Positions 22,691 to 32,106 are shown, counted from the stretch's first letter. The stretch is DNA of 64,000 bases from Dinoroseobacter sp049800775 (GCF_049800775.1 NZ_JBNAFR010000004.1:124001-188000); one strand, 5' to 3'. Made by a program: numbers and translations. Notes: generated by a model from the letters alone, not told the origin.

Positions 22691-23860
22691 TCAGGGGGCG
22701 CGGCGCGCGCCATGGGCATCAAGGGCGGCGGCAAAGGCCTCGAGCGACTGCCCTTCGGCCAGCGCGCGGGTCATCAGGGCCGCCTGGCTCTCCGGGGCCA
22801 GCCCACCCAGAGGCGGATCGGTGTCGAGATTGCTCGGAAAGGGATAGCCTTCGGCCGTGCACGCAATTGCGGCGGCGACCTGCGCCGGGCGCAGCTGGCC
22901 CTCGGCCGCCATGCGCTGCAGATGCGGATAGACCGCGCGGGCCATGGCGTCCCGGTCCAGCGCCTCCATCGCGCGGCCAAACGCCGAGGAGACCTGCATC
23001 AGGTTCACGAGCCGCTGGATATCCGCGCAGCGATTGGCCCCGGCGGCGTGAAACAGAGCCGGATTGAAAAAGAGCGCGTCGCCCTTTTCCAGCGGGATTT
23101 GCACACAGGACGCCTCGAACACCGCGCGGAAGGCCGGATCGCGATAGGCGAGATAGCCCGCTGCAAACTGCTGGGACCAGGGCAAAAGCTGGGTCGGCCC
23201 GCTCTCCACCGGGGTGGGCCCATGGGCGATCCCGCCCTGCAGCGTGAGATAGGGCGAGAGGGTGTGAACATGGACCGGGTAGCGCAGCGCGCTCTCTTCG
23301 GTCTGGAAGCCGAGATGGTAGTCGCGATGGGCCTCCTGCGCAGCACCACCGGGCCGCACCAGATTGACCTGCGCGGTCATCTGAAAGCCCGGGCCGAGCC
23401 AGGCCTCTGCCGCGCCGGCGATGGCCGGCGCGCCAAAGTACCGAACAAAGAGCGCAGGCTCCGCGAGGCAAAGCTTCTGCAGGGAATTCCAGATCCGGTC
23501 ATTGGCCCCGGAGGCCGCGAAATGATCCGCACCACCCGCCCCTGCCGCGCGCTCCTGTTCGATGACGCGCAGGTAGAGCGCGGTGACCGCGTCGATGACC
23601 TCGGGCTCCGGCACCGCAGCGCGTTGGACGAAGACACCGGGCCCATCGCCCAGCACCCAGGCCCATTCCGCGAGCAGCCCCCGGCGCGCAACCGGATCCT
23701 CGAGATCCGCTCCGCACACCGCCATGTCATAGACCGGCACCTTGCCCAGAACCTCCGCCGCGCGCGGCACCGCCCCTGGCAGGAGCGGCTGTGCGATCAG
23801 CGCCTCGAAGGCCGCCAGATCACAATCGCTGCGATCGAGATAGACGCCCGGCCGTGTCAT
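22691..23860 (-). CDS. Phytanoyl-CoA dioxygenase (PhyH) family protein
   Basis: 389 residues with a double-stranded beta-helix of the Fe(II)/2-oxoglutarate oxygenase type. The facial triad appears as His and Asp in AHRDYHLGF (about residue 180) and a distal His in FFNPALFHAAGANR (about 265), followed by Arg for 2-oxoglutarate. It starts inside the previous stop (ATGA) and ends 10 bases before iolB, so it belongs to the importer operon. It may hydroxylate or O-demethylate a substrate that enters with the inositol transporter. Substrate unknown. Confidence 0.8.
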   Translation of the reverse strand: MTRPGVYLDRSDCDLAAFEALIAQPLLPGAVPRAAEVLGKVPVYDMAVCGADLEDPVARRGLLAEWAWVLGDGPGVFVQRAAVPEPEVIDAVTALYLRVIEQERAAGAGGADHFAASGANDRIWNSLQKLCLAEPALFVRYFGAPAIAGAAEAWLGPGFQMTAQVNLVRPGGAAQEAHRDYHLGFQTEESALRYPVHVHTLSPYLTLQGGIAHGPTPVESGPTQLLPWSQQFAAGYLAYRDPAFRAVFEASCVQIPLEKGDALFFNPALFHAAGANRCADIQRLVNLMQVSSAFGRAMEALDRDAMARAVYPHLQRMAAEGQLRPAQVAAAIACTAEGYPFPSNLDTDPPLGGLAPESQAALMTRALAEGQSLEAFAAALDAHGARRAP

Positions 23861-24144
23861 GCCCCGGCCTCCGGATCCTTGGCAGCGGGGGCCTCGGGGG
23901 CCTCAGAGGTCCCGGCGGGCTCAGGCAGATCGAAGGCAAAGAAGAAGACATAGGCCGAGTAGACCCCGATCCCGCCCGCAAGCAGCGCCCAATAGGGGTT
24001 GCCCATGGCGATTTCGACCCCGGTCCAGAGCGCGATCACGATCACCGTGGCCACCCGTCGCCACATGGGCCGGAAGAACGGCACCCGCAGCTCGAGGACG
24101 GCCTTGCGCCGTCCCCGTGCGGGTTTGGGATCAGACGGTGCCAC
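23857..24144 (-). CDS. Small membrane protein of the inositol importer operon
   Basis: About 95 residues with two hydrophobic segments (VATVIVIALWTGVEIAM and WALLAGGIGVYSAYVFFFAF), a basic N-terminus and an acidic Pro/Ala/Glu-rich tail. The start is uncertain: GTG at 24144 overlaps the ATPase stop by 14 bases and is chosen; TTG or GTG codons up to 24168 are possible. It overlaps the PhyH start as ATGA. No family recognised. Location suggests an accessory to the importer or the oxygenase. Confidence 0.6.
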   Translation of the reverse strand: MAPSDPKPARGRRKAVLELRVPFFRPMWRRVATVIVIALWTGVEIAMGNPYWALLAGGIGVYSAYVFFFAFDLPEPAGTSEAPEAPAAKDPEAGA

Positions 24145-24925
24145 CAAGCGCACCGTCGAGGGTGGCAAGCTCTTGCCCGCCAGCCATCATGTCCTGCAAC
24201 TCGTCAGGCGTGATTTCGCCGCGCACAGCCGTGCCCAGCGTCCGGCCCCGGTTGAGCACCGTGAACCGGTCCCCGACCGCCAGCGCATGGCGCACATTAT
24301 GGGTGATGAAGACCACCGCGACCCCCTGCTTGCGCACCTTGTCGATGGTGGCCAGCACGTTGGAGGTCTGGCGCACGCCGAGCGCCGAAGTCGGCTCGTC
24401 GAGGATCAGGACCTTCGCCCCGAAATAGACGGCCCGGGAAATCGCAACGGTCTGACGCTCCCCGCCCGACAGGGTGCCCACGGCCTGATCCGGGCCGCGC
24501 AGGTTGATGCCCATCTTGCGCATCTCCTCCATGGTGACGCGGTCTGCAAAACCGCGATCCAGAAAGTTGATGCCCGCGACCTTCTTCACCGGCTCGTTGC
24601 CCATGAAGAAGTTGCGCGCGACCGACATCATCGGGATCATCGCGAGATGCTGGTGAACGGTGGCGATGCCCGCCTCCATGGCGTCGCGCGGGTCCTCGAA
24701 ATTCATCGGCTGACCCTCGAAGACGATCTCGCCCTTGGTGGGTTTATGCACCCCGGACATGGTCTTGATGAAGGTCGACTTGCCCGCACCGTTATCGCCC
24801 AGAAGGCAGTGGCATTCCCCCGGGAAGACATCGATGGACACCCCGGCCAGCGCGATGACCGCGCCGAAATGCTTCTCGATATTCTTCATCTGAATGATCG
24901 GGGTCTGGTTGGTTTGCGTGGTCAT
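24131..24925 (-). CDS. Sugar/inositol ABC transporter ATPase
   Basis: 264 residues, a single-domain ATPase of the ribose/fructose (RbsA/FrcA) type. Walker A LLGDNGAGKST near residue 42, Q-loop VHQHLAMIPMM, signature TLSGGERQTVAIS, Walker B VLILDEPTSALG, switch His in VVFITHNV. It powers the permease at 24927-26054. Unlike RbsA it has only one nucleotide-binding domain, so it would work as a homodimer. Confidence 0.92.
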   Translation of the reverse strand: MTTQTNQTPIIQMKNIEKHFGAVIALAGVSIDVFPGECHCLLGDNGAGKSTFIKTMSGVHKPTKGEIVFEGQPMNFEDPRDAMEAGIATVHQHLAMIPMMSVARNFFMGNEPVKKVAGINFLDRGFADRVTMEEMRKMGINLRGPDQAVGTLSGGERQTVAISRAVYFGAKVLILDEPTSALGVRQTSNVLATIDKVRKQGVAVVFITHNVRHALAVGDRFTVLNRGRTLGTAVRGEITPDELQDMMAGGQELATLDGALGGTV

Positions 24926-24926
24926 C

Positions 24927-26054
24927 TCAACGTTCCCCCGTGATCATGCGGCGAATATAGGTGTTCAGGATCACAGCCCCGAGCAGGATCAGACCGAGGA
25001 AGACCCGGAAGAGCGAGCTTTCCACACCAGCAAAGAAGAGGCCCTGCTGGACCACCCCGAAGATCAGTGCCCCCAGCGCAGCCCCGATCACCGAGCCATA
25101 GCCCCCGGTCAGAAGCGCGCCGCCGATCACCACGGCGATGATGGCCTCGAACTCTTTCAGAAGGCCGCGATCCGCGCCCGCCGAGCCGAACTCCATCACC
25201 TGACACAGCGCGAAGACCGTCGCGCAGAAGGCGGTGAACATGAACATCAGGATCTTGACCTTGTTCACGGGCACACCGGAGTTGCGCGCAGCCTCGGCGT
25301 CGCCACCAGAGGCGAAGATCCAGTTGCCGAACCGTGTGCGCGTCAGCAGGACATGGCCGAAGATGATGATCACGATGGCCCAGACCACCAGCATTGGCAG
25401 ACCGTCAACCACCGGCTGACCGGCACGGTTGCCGCGCGAGAAGGTCTCGATCAGGCCGATATCCGCAAGCATCTGAAAGACCGGAGCCCCGATCTTGCTG
25501 CCGAAGATCGGCGCAAGCCAATCGCCTTCGGCCGCGTCGCGGATCCCGCCGATGATGGTCTTGCTCTCCAGTGTCTGCGGAATGAAGATCGTGAAGCCGC
25601 GCAGGATGAAGAGGAAAGCGAGTGTCACGATGAAGCTCGGCAGGCCCGTGCGGATCACGATGATGCCGTTCAGGGCGCCAATCGCGATGCAGATGGCAAA
25701 GGTCACGATGATGGCGATCCACATGGGCCAGCCCAGCACGACGCCGAATACGGCGATCATCATGCCCGCGAAGCCGATCATCGAGCCGACGCTCAGGTCG
25801 AACTCTCCGGCGATCATCAGAAGGCAGGCGCCCACGGCGATGATCATGAATTGCGCCGACACGACGGTCCAGTTCATGATCCCCTGCGGGGCGAACATGC
25901 CGCTGTCGAATGCAAAAAGTAAAAAGAAGACAAAGACGATAATGGTGCCGCAAATCCCGCCCAGTTCGGGTCGGATCAGGGCCTGTCGGAGTTTCGACGT
26001 TTCCTTGATCCGCTCGTCCGCTGCGGGTGGCGGTGATGACGTTGCCTCAGACAT
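24927..26054 (-). CDS. Sugar/inositol ABC transporter permease
   Basis: 375 residues, BPD_transp_2 (RbsC-like) permease with about ten hydrophobic segments, e.g. GTIIVFVFFLLFAFDSGMF, LLMIAGEFDLSVGSMIGFA and PSFIVTLAFLFILRGF. The GEFDLSVGS motif is characteristic of this class. A GGGGGGGAAATC ribosome site precedes the ATG at 26054. It sits downstream of a terminator-like hairpin that separates it from the binding protein gene. Confidence 0.92.
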   Translation of the reverse strand: MSEATSSPPPAADERIKETSKLRQALIRPELGGICGTIIVFVFFLLFAFDSGMFAPQGIMNWTVVSAQFMIIAVGACLLMIAGEFDLSVGSMIGFAGMMIAVFGVVLGWPMWIAIIVTFAICIAIGALNGIIVIRTGLPSFIVTLAFLFILRGFTIFIPQTLESKTIIGGIRDAAEGDWLAPIFGSKIGAPVFQMLADIGLIETFSRGNRAGQPVVDGLPMLVVWAIVIIIFGHVLLTRTRFGNWIFASGGDAEAARNSGVPVNKVKILMFMFTAFCATVFALCQVMEFGSAGADRGLLKEFEAIIAVVIGGALLTGGYGSVIGAALGALIFGVVQQGLFFAGVESSLFRVFLGLILLGAVILNTYIRRMITGER

Positions 26055-26084
26055 GATTTCCCCCCCATGGTCTGCTCTAGAGAC

Positions 26085-26114
26085 AAAAAGGGCGGCAAGT
26101 TTCCTTACCGCCCT
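26085..26114 (-). terminator. Intra-operon attenuator hairpin after the binding protein gene
   Basis: On the minus strand AGGGCGG (from 26114) pairs with CCGCCCT (ending 26089), with a further 3-bp inner pairing, then TTTTT. It starts 10 bases after the binding-protein stop. Partial termination here would explain higher binding-protein than permease expression. Confidence 0.7.
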
Positions 26115-26123
26115 AGATGTGGA

Positions 26124-27074
26124 TTAGCGGAACTCGCCCGCGAAGGCCTCGACCTTCTCAAGTCCGGAGGCGGTCACGAAGCCCGGGCCGGAGTTGATGT
26201 TGTTGCCCGGAAGCACGCCGTAACGGTCCCAGTTGGTCAGGATGACGACCGGCATATAGGCCTGCAGGAAGGGCTGCTGGTCGATCCCCCAGTTGATGGT
26301 GCCGTCCTTGATGCCCTTCACGATCTCTTCGCCAAGATCGAAGGTGCCGAAATGCAGCTCACCAGCCAGACCCATCTCGTTGAGGGCCGCGATGGTCGGA
26401 TCGGCGGAGACCGGGCCGAGGGTCAGGATGCCGTCCACGTCCTCATTGGCGGACAGGAAGGCCATGACCTTGTTCTTGACTTCGGCCGGGTCGGTGCCGC
26501 TGTCCAACATCGCGTCGCCAAGCTCGATGCCCAGACCATCCGCGTAGCCACGGCAGCGCTCGCCCACGGTGGGCTGCTGGATCGCGTGGTTCACGCAGAG
26601 GAAGTTCGTGACCCCCTCGCCCTTGGCGCGGACACCGGCTGCAAAGCCTGCGTCATACTCGGGCTGGCCCACATACATCAGGGCGCCGATCTCGCGGGCC
26701 TGATCCGGGGTGCCGGTGTTCATGATGATGACGTCGATGCCCTGATCCACCGCGTTGGAGATCGGGCCCTTGAGCACGTCGAAGTCCGCCAGCGTGGTGA
26801 TGATGCCATCGGGGCTGGAGGCCGCGGCCTGCTCGATGATGCGCGCCATGTCGGCGATGTCACCGGTGGGCGGGTTGCGATACTCGACGTTGACGCCCAT
26901 CTGCTCGCCGGCGAGCGCGATGCCGTTCTTGATCGTGTTCCACCACGTGTCGCTGTCCGGTGCGTGGCTGACCAGAACATAGCTCAGATCCTGACCGTGG
27001 CCGTCTGCTTGGGCCGCGAACGGGGAAGTTACCAGTGCCGCACCGAGCGCCACCGACTGTAGGATGGTTTTCAT
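26124..27074 (-). CDS. Sugar/inositol ABC transporter substrate-binding protein
   Basis: 316 residues, a type I periplasmic binding protein (Peripla_BP_4). Signal peptide MKTILQSVALGAALVTSPF with cleavage near AQA. Mature features: DTWWNTIKNGIALAGEQMGV, AAASSPDGIITTLAD, and the C-terminal GTINWGIDQQPFLQAYMP typical of ribose/inositol binders. GGGAGGAC precedes the ATG at 27074. Its promoter region carries a LacI operator (27175-27188) shared with the iol genes, which supports inositol or a relative as ligand. Confidence 0.9.
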   Translation of the reverse strand: MKTILQSVALGAALVTSPFAAQADGHGQDLSYVLVSHAPDSDTWWNTIKNGIALAGEQMGVNVEYRNPPTGDIADMARIIEQAAASSPDGIITTLADFDVLKGPISNAVDQGIDVIIMNTGTPDQAREIGALMYVGQPEYDAGFAAGVRAKGEGVTNFLCVNHAIQQPTVGERCRGYADGLGIELGDAMLDSGTDPAEVKNKVMAFLSANEDVDGILTLGPVSADPTIAALNEMGLAGELHFGTFDLGEEIVKGIKDGTINWGIDQQPFLQAYMPVVILTNWDRYGVLPGNNINSGPGFVTASGLEKVEAFAGEFR

Positions 27075-27174
27075 GTCGTCCTCCCAGACTATGTCACAGC
27101 GCGTCTCGAGCGCGCAGATCATGTCAGACGGTTGTCCCGTCTCGCGACTCAGAGAAGCATATGCCAACCCACAA

Positions 27175-27188
27175 TGCAACCGGTTGCA
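27175..27188. promoter_or_regulatory. LacI-family operator, importer side
   Basis: TGCAACCGGTTGCA, a perfect 14-bp palindrome in the divergent region between the importer operon and the LacI-family gene. The same core occurs as TTGCAACCGGTTGCAA at 37355-37370 in front of the iol genes. Central CG flanked by such arms is typical of LacI/GalR operators. Confidence 0.8.
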
Positions 27189-27353
27189 AAACCCGGATGC
27201 GGTTTTTGCCCCGCGCCCCGCGCATCCCGCTCTGGCGGGCGCGGCGCATCGGGATATCGCACCGGACTGCCCCGGCGTCCCCTGCGCGATTTCCGGTTGC
27301 CATGTTCACTTTTTGAGCGTCATGTCCTACATGTCTGCCCGTCAGGAGAGAGA

Positions 27354-28361
27354 ATGCCGATAACGCTACGAGAAGTTGCTGAGCGCGCCGGGGTGTCCCG
27401 GTCTGCGGTCTCGCGCACCTTCACCGAAGGCGCGTCGGTCTCGCCCAAAACCCGCCAGAAGGTCGAGGCGGCTGCGAGCGAACTGGGCTATCGCCCGAAT
27501 GCGCTCGCTTCTTCGCTCACTACCGGAAGAACCAAGCTTATCGGGCTGATTTCCAACAACTTTCACAACCCTCTCTTTCTCGAGGTCTTTGACCTCTTCA
27601 CCCGCTCTCTGCAGGATCGGGGGCTGCGTCCGCTGCTGGTCAATCTCAGCGATGAGGACGATCCCGAGAGCTCGTTGCAGATGCTCCGGCAATACTCAGT
27701 GGATGGGGTGATCGTGGCCTCCTCGACCCTGCCGCCGGAGTTTTCCAAAGCGTTTCGGCAGGCCCATATCCCGGTGGTCCACTCCTTCGGGCGCTTTGCC
27801 AGCGCGCCGGATGTGGACGTGGTCGGGATCGACAATATCGAATGCGGGCGCATGGCGGCGCGCACTCTGCTGGCGCGGGGCTATACGAAAATCGGGTTCC
27901 TCGGAGGACCGCGCGAAGCCACCTCGACCATCGACCGGCGCGCCGGTTTCCTGCAGGTCATGGCCCGTCGTCAGGGGATCACCCTCACCGAGAGCTTTGC
28001 CGACGCCTATTCCTTTGCCGCAGGCAAGGCCGAGATGGTCCGGCTTCTGCAGGAGGGCGACATGGCCGAGGCGTATTTCTGCGGCGATGACGTGCTGTCC
28101 ATCGGGGCGCTGGCAGCCTTGCACCGGGCTGGCCGCACCGTGCCCGGCGATGTCGGCCTGATCGGGTTGAACGACATGCAGATGGCAGGTTGGGACACGA
28201 TCGACCTGACCACCATCCGTCAGCCCATCGATGCGATCATCCGCAGCTCGATCGAGCTGGTCGTGGCCATGCTCGAGGACCCGACCCGCGCGCCCGAGGC
28301 GCGCCTGTTCGACTGCGAGATTGTCGAGCGGGGCACCTTGCGCGCCCTGCCCCAGTCCTGA
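27354..28361 (+). CDS. LacI-family regulator, probable inositol repressor
   Basis: 335 residues. HTH: TLREVAERAGVSRSAVSRTF at the N-terminus, hinge helix YRPNALASSLTTGRTKLIG, then a periplasmic-binding-like effector domain (SNNFHNPLFLEVFDL, GVIVASST, GLNDMQMAGWDTIDLTTIRQ). The ATG at 27354 has AGGAGAG upstream. It lies between the inositol importer and the iol genes, and matching palindromes front both; it also lies beside one, so autoregulation is likely. Probable effector: an inositol catabolite. Confidence 0.9.
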   Translation: MPITLREVAERAGVSRSAVSRTFTEGASVSPKTRQKVEAAASELGYRPNALASSLTTGRTKLIGLISNNFHNPLFLEVFDLFTRSLQDRGLRPLLVNLSDEDDPESSLQMLRQYSVDGVIVASSTLPPEFSKAFRQAHIPVVHSFGRFASAPDVDVVGIDNIECGRMAARTLLARGYTKIGFLGGPREATSTIDRRAGFLQVMARRQGITLTESFADAYSFAAGKAEMVRLLQEGDMAEAYFCGDDVLSIGALAALHRAGRTVPGDVGLIGLNDMQMAGWDTIDLTTIRQPIDAIIRSSIELVVAMLEDPTRAPEARLFDCEIVERGTLRALPQS

Positions 28362-28391
28362 ATTCGGTCCTGATCCCGACTCTGGTCACGT

Positions 28392-30068
28392 TCAGAGGAA
28401 GTCGAAGCTGTCGGACCAGTCGGCCAGACGCTCGCCTCTCTCCGAGAACCGATCCCCCAGATCCGCGAACCGTTCGCCCGAAGGCCGGTTGGCACCGTCG
28501 AACTCATAGCGCCCGGCGATGGTGATGCTGTCATTCACGTCCACATCGACATCCTCATCGATCCCGAGGAACAAGTCCTTGATCGTAAGCCGGCTGTCGA
28601 GCGCCAGTCCGATCTCGACATCATAGACCAGCGCGAGAGCGGCCTCGAACGGGTCGTCATCGGTTGCCCGGTTGAAGCTGAACTCGAAGCCCAGATTGGC
28701 CCCGAGCGACAGCTTGGCCGAGAAGATATCCCAGGTGAATTCCACATCCGGCAACTCATCCAGCTGCGCTTGGTAGCTCGCGGCCGCGACCTGAAAGGTC
28801 GCTTGGGCCTGTGCCAGCTCAAGCTCCGCAGAGACCTTGCCGTTCACCGCTTCGACGAACGCGGCTTCGAACTCTTGGACCGTGTTCTGGCTGACCGGGA
28901 CCTCGACACCAAACTCGTTCTTCACAACGGTCTCAAGCTGCGTGGCAACCGAGTCATTGGCCAGGACCTGCGCTTCGAGCTGATCGACGGCATCCTCCAG
29001 CGCCTGAAAGTCGACCTCACCGGCCTCCTCCAGACGGGCCTGCGCCTGAGCCTGCGCGAGCGTTGCCTCGACAAAGTCGTTTTGCGCCTCGGTAAACGCC
29101 GCGGCCACCTGCTCAAGCTGCTGCTCTGCCTGTTCGAAAGAGGCGAGCGCCGTATCGGACAGGTTTTTGAACGCGTCGCGCTGATCGACCAACGGCTGCA
29201 GGACGGCCCCGACGGGCGTGTCCAGGTGCTGTTCCACCGGGGCGGGCAGCCCCAATTGCGCCAGAAGAATTGAGATTTCGGCCGTCTTTTGTACGAAACT
29301 TGTGTTGAACGAAGCGAACTGGACCGAGAAGATCTCAACTTGTGCGTTCAGCGCATTGACCTGATCGGCAAGGGAATTAATTTCGGCGTCCGCCTGTGCC
29401 ACGGCAAGGGCGGCATTGGTGAAGGCCATCTGTGCTGCCGCGAACTCGTCCAGAGCATCCTGAAGGACTTGCGCGAAGGTATCGGCCTGCAGCTGGAGCG
29501 CGTCCGTCGCCAAACGGCTGTCCCGTGCGCCTTGAACCAGCTCCAGCGCATTTTCCGCCTCTTCGAACGCGGCGACAGCTTCGGTAAAGGCGGTCGTCTT
29601 GGCAACCACTCCGTCCTGTGCCGCGAGAAAGGCCTCCAGAAACTGGGGATTGGCCGCGTTGAAGATGTCGACAAAAATGGACTCGTCCAGGGTCGTGCTG
29701 ATGTTGGGAGTTCCGGTGGTAAAGGGCGCGTCGAACATCTGGTTCGGCGCGATCGGAGACATAAGGCCCGAGTCGAGCACCTGCTGCCCACCGGGCAGCT
29801 GCAGGGACACGCCCACAGGGGTGTTGATCGCAATGACTGGAATTGCCGTCGTGACGTCCTTGCCATCGCCATCCAGATAGCGCGCAGAGACGATAACAGG
29901 CAGCGGGACACCGATTGGAAACTGCTGCAGCTCCGGCCCGGCCGTGAAGCGGAACACATCGCCGATGATCTCGACACTCCCCTGCCCATCGGGCACCGAG
30001 ACATCGATGATCTCGATATCCTCACGGCGAGGCCCGCCCAGGAGAGGCAGATAAAAAGAGTTGCGCAT
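28392..30068 (-). CDS. Paralogue A of a three-gene family of unknown function
   Basis: 558 residues, not recognised. The N-terminal domain (1-145) begins MRNSFYLPLLGG and is beta-rich. Residues about 145-268 and 290-435 are long Ala/Gln/Glu-rich helices, probably coiled coil, separated by a hydrophobic Pro/Gly turn (about 265-292, with ISILLAQLGLPAPV). The C-terminal domain (430-558) contains LPDVEFTW, FNRATDDDPF and LALVYDVEIGLALD, then an acidic stretch IDEDVDVDVND and the tail DSFDFL. No cysteine, no signal peptide, strongly acidic. CGGAGGATCC lies before the ATG at 30068. It is the most divergent of the three; B and C resemble each other more. Transcribed leftward, convergent with the LacI gene. 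Possibly secreted or surface-associated; this is inference. Confidence 0.85.
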   Translation of the reverse strand: MRNSFYLPLLGGPRREDIEIIDVSVPDGQGSVEIIGDVFRFTAGPELQQFPIGVPLPVIVSARYLDGDGKDVTTAIPVIAINTPVGVSLQLPGGQQVLDSGLMSPIAPNQMFDAPFTTGTPNISTTLDESIFVDIFNAANPQFLEAFLAAQDGVVAKTTAFTEAVAAFEEAENALELVQGARDSRLATDALQLQADTFAQVLQDALDEFAAAQMAFTNAALAVAQADAEINSLADQVNALNAQVEIFSVQFASFNTSFVQKTAEISILLAQLGLPAPVEQHLDTPVGAVLQPLVDQRDAFKNLSDTALASFEQAEQQLEQVAAAFTEAQNDFVEATLAQAQAQARLEEAGEVDFQALEDAVDQLEAQVLANDSVATQLETVVKNEFGVEVPVSQNTVQEFEAAFVEAVNGKVSAELELAQAQATFQVAAASYQAQLDELPDVEFTWDIFSAKLSLGANLGFEFSFNRATDDDPFEAALALVYDVEIGLALDSRLTIKDLFLGIDEDVDVDVNDSITIAGRYEFDGANRPSGERFADLGDRFSERGERLADWSDSFDFL

Positions 30069-30178
30069 GGGGGGATCCTCCGCAGAAATGCTGTGGCCTA
30101 TGTGGTGTTCCTGATGTGCGGTACCGCAGGGGTGTTCCCGTCCCTCGGCTCGAAAATTCATTTTTGCACAACAAGGTT

Positions 30179-30208
30179 ACTCTAGGGAGGGTGTTTACCT
30201 TTGGTCAA
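30179..30208 (-). promoter_or_regulatory. Promoter-like element of paralogue A
   Basis: Minus strand TTGACC (30208-30203), 18 bases, TAGAGT (30184-30179). The first 17 bases, TTGACCAAAGGTAAACA, match the element of paralogue B at 16 of 17 positions. It leaves a leader of roughly 100 bases before the ATG. Confidence 0.6.
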
Positions 30209-30351
30209 CTCTTTGCTGAGCTGCGCAGGGAGGATTCCAGACTTCGCAAGCGATTGTTTCGCTTACAGAAAACCGCTCAGGTGGTACGGTGATGAAAGAT
30301 GCAGCGATTGCTCACGCAAGGGGCGAGGTCCGCCCCCCGCGCCGCAGCCGG

Positions 30352-32001
30352 TCAGAGGAAGTCGAAACCGTCGGCAAACTCCGCCCATCGCTCGCCCGGC
30401 TCGAACCGTTCGGCCCGATCCCGACCGCCCCCCTCGAAGGGCACACGGCCCGAAAGCTCGACGCCACGGTCAATATCGATGACGTTGACCTCGCCATTGA
30501 CCTCGCTGGACGCATCCACCGCCAGGGCGAGCTCGACCTCATAGACCAGCGACAACAGGCTCTCACGCGGGGCGTCGTCAGTTGCGCGGTTCCAGTTGAA
30601 CTCCAACCCGGCCTGCAGATCCAGATCGAGGCTGATATCGGACAGCTCGAATTCGAACTCCACATCCGGCAAGAACGCAAGCTGCGCCTCGTAAGCTGTG
30701 GTTGCGGCCAGAAGCGCCGCCTCTGCCGCGCCCAACTCGGTCGCTGCCAAGCCCACTCCGCCCGCTGCCGCAGTGACGCCGATTTCAAGCGCTAAAACCT
30801 CAAAACTCAGCAGGTCTACCGGCACCGTCAACCCGTTTTGCGACACCTCTGCCTCCAGAGCGCGCGCTGCTGCTTCGGCCGCGTCTGCCACCTGCCGCGC
30901 CTCGCTTGCAGCCTCCAGCGCGAAGGGCAATTCGAATTGTGCATTGCTGAGCGCCTCTTCCGCGTCGGAGAAATCGATCTCAGCCTGGCTGAGATCGTCC
31001 AATGCGTCCGAAACAGCGTTGAGCGCCGAGGTCAGCGCCGCTTGCGCCCCGCTCAGATCGACCCTTGCATCGGCGAGATCATCCTCGGCATCCACAAGGT
31101 CGTCATAAACCGGCTGCAACAGCGCGCCGATGCCAGGGATGTCCAGGGCAAATTCCAGAACCGACCGCGTGGCGTCAAACCCGCCATCCCGCAGGATCTT
31201 GAACGCGTCGTTGAGAAAATCCTCCGCCGCATTTGCGGCGACTGCCACAGCATTGGAGGCCGCCGTGACCGCGCTGGAGGCAGATGCAGCCGCAGCCTGC
31301 GTACTGTTCACCAGGTCTTGCGCGGTCGCAATGGCCGCGGCTGTCCCCTGAACGAGCTCAGATGCTGCATTCACCGCGGCGACGGCCCCGCGCGCCGCGG
31401 CTTCCAACAAGAGTGCAGCCTCGTTGGCCGCATCGGCAGCAGCGCGCGCGGGAGCGGTCTCGTAGACCAGAGCGACCAGCGCCTCGGCGTCCTCCAGAGC
31501 CTCTTGTGCTGCTGCAAAGGACTGCTGCGCGGCATCCACATCGGATTGAGCCGCAGTGACCGCTGCCAGAAACTCCGGGTTCTCTTCATTGAACCGGTCT
31601 ACAAGGATGGACTCGTCCACCGAGACCGGTGTGATGTCCGGAGAGGAAAAGCTTAGCGGATCATCGAGTTGATCGGCGACAGAGACCGGCGAGATATAAG
31701 CCGTGTCGGTCACGACCCGCCCACCCGGCAAGGTCAGCTCAACCCCGTCCGGCGTGTTCACAGCACTGATCGGTATACGAGCCGCGACGGTTGTCTCGCC
31801 ATCCACGATCGCGCGAACGGGGATCAGAAACTCGGTCGTCTCACCAAACGGCTTGGTCTTCAGGCCGTTGCCGGCTTCGAACTTGACCAGATTGCCCACC
31901 AGCTTGACGGACCCGAGACCGCTGGCATTGCCAAGCGCCTCGATCTCGTATTCCAGCGCGCGATCACCGCCGAGCAGCGGAAAGTACAATGAGTTGCGCA
32001 T
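30352..32001 (-). CDS. Paralogue B of a three-gene family of unknown function
   Basis: 549 residues, not recognised. N-terminal domain 1-145 starts MRNSLYFPLLGGDR and includes VNTPDGVELTLPGG and PVSVDESILVDRFN. The core is extremely Ala-rich helix (150-285 and 300-435) with a hydrophobic hinge FALDIPGIGALLQPVYDD (about 285-300). The C-terminal domain starts near 437 (AYEAQLAFLPDVEFEF), with EFNWNRATDDAPRESLLSLV, GRVPFEGGGRDRAERF and the tail DGFDFL. No Cys and no signal peptide. The final 113 residues agree with paralogue C at about 95 positions by hand count, while the helical core is much less similar. CGGAGGATCC precedes the ATG, as in A. Confidence 0.85.
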   Translation of the reverse strand: MRNSLYFPLLGGDRALEYEIEALGNASGLGSVKLVGNLVKFEAGNGLKTKPFGETTEFLIPVRAIVDGETTVAARIPISAVNTPDGVELTLPGGRVVTDTAYISPVSVADQLDDPLSFSSPDITPVSVDESILVDRFNEENPEFLAAVTAAQSDVDAAQQSFAAAQEALEDAEALVALVYETAPARAAADAANEAALLLEAAARGAVAAVNAASELVQGTAAAIATAQDLVNSTQAAAASASSAVTAASNAVAVAANAAEDFLNDAFKILRDGGFDATRSVLEFALDIPGIGALLQPVYDDLVDAEDDLADARVDLSGAQAALTSALNAVSDALDDLSQAEIDFSDAEEALSNAQFELPFALEAASEARQVADAAEAAARALEAEVSQNGLTVPVDLLSFEVLALEIGVTAAAGGVGLAATELGAAEAALLAATTAYEAQLAFLPDVEFEFELSDISLDLDLQAGLEFNWNRATDDAPRESLLSLVYEVELALAVDASSEVNGEVNVIDIDRGVELSGRVPFEGGGRDRAERFEPGERWAEFADGFDFL

Positions 32002-32106
32002 ATTGGGATCCTCCGGGAAACAGGTCCGTCATGACCAATATGTTCATGCGTCTCCGAAGGCCTGTCTCCACGCCTGCCCTTCCAAGGACACACATAATGA
32101 CGCCAA

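Noticed and set aside
31783..31788. Another GTATAC core inside paralogue B
   Set aside because: Within coding sequence and without the flanking AAA pattern of the two GntR candidates.
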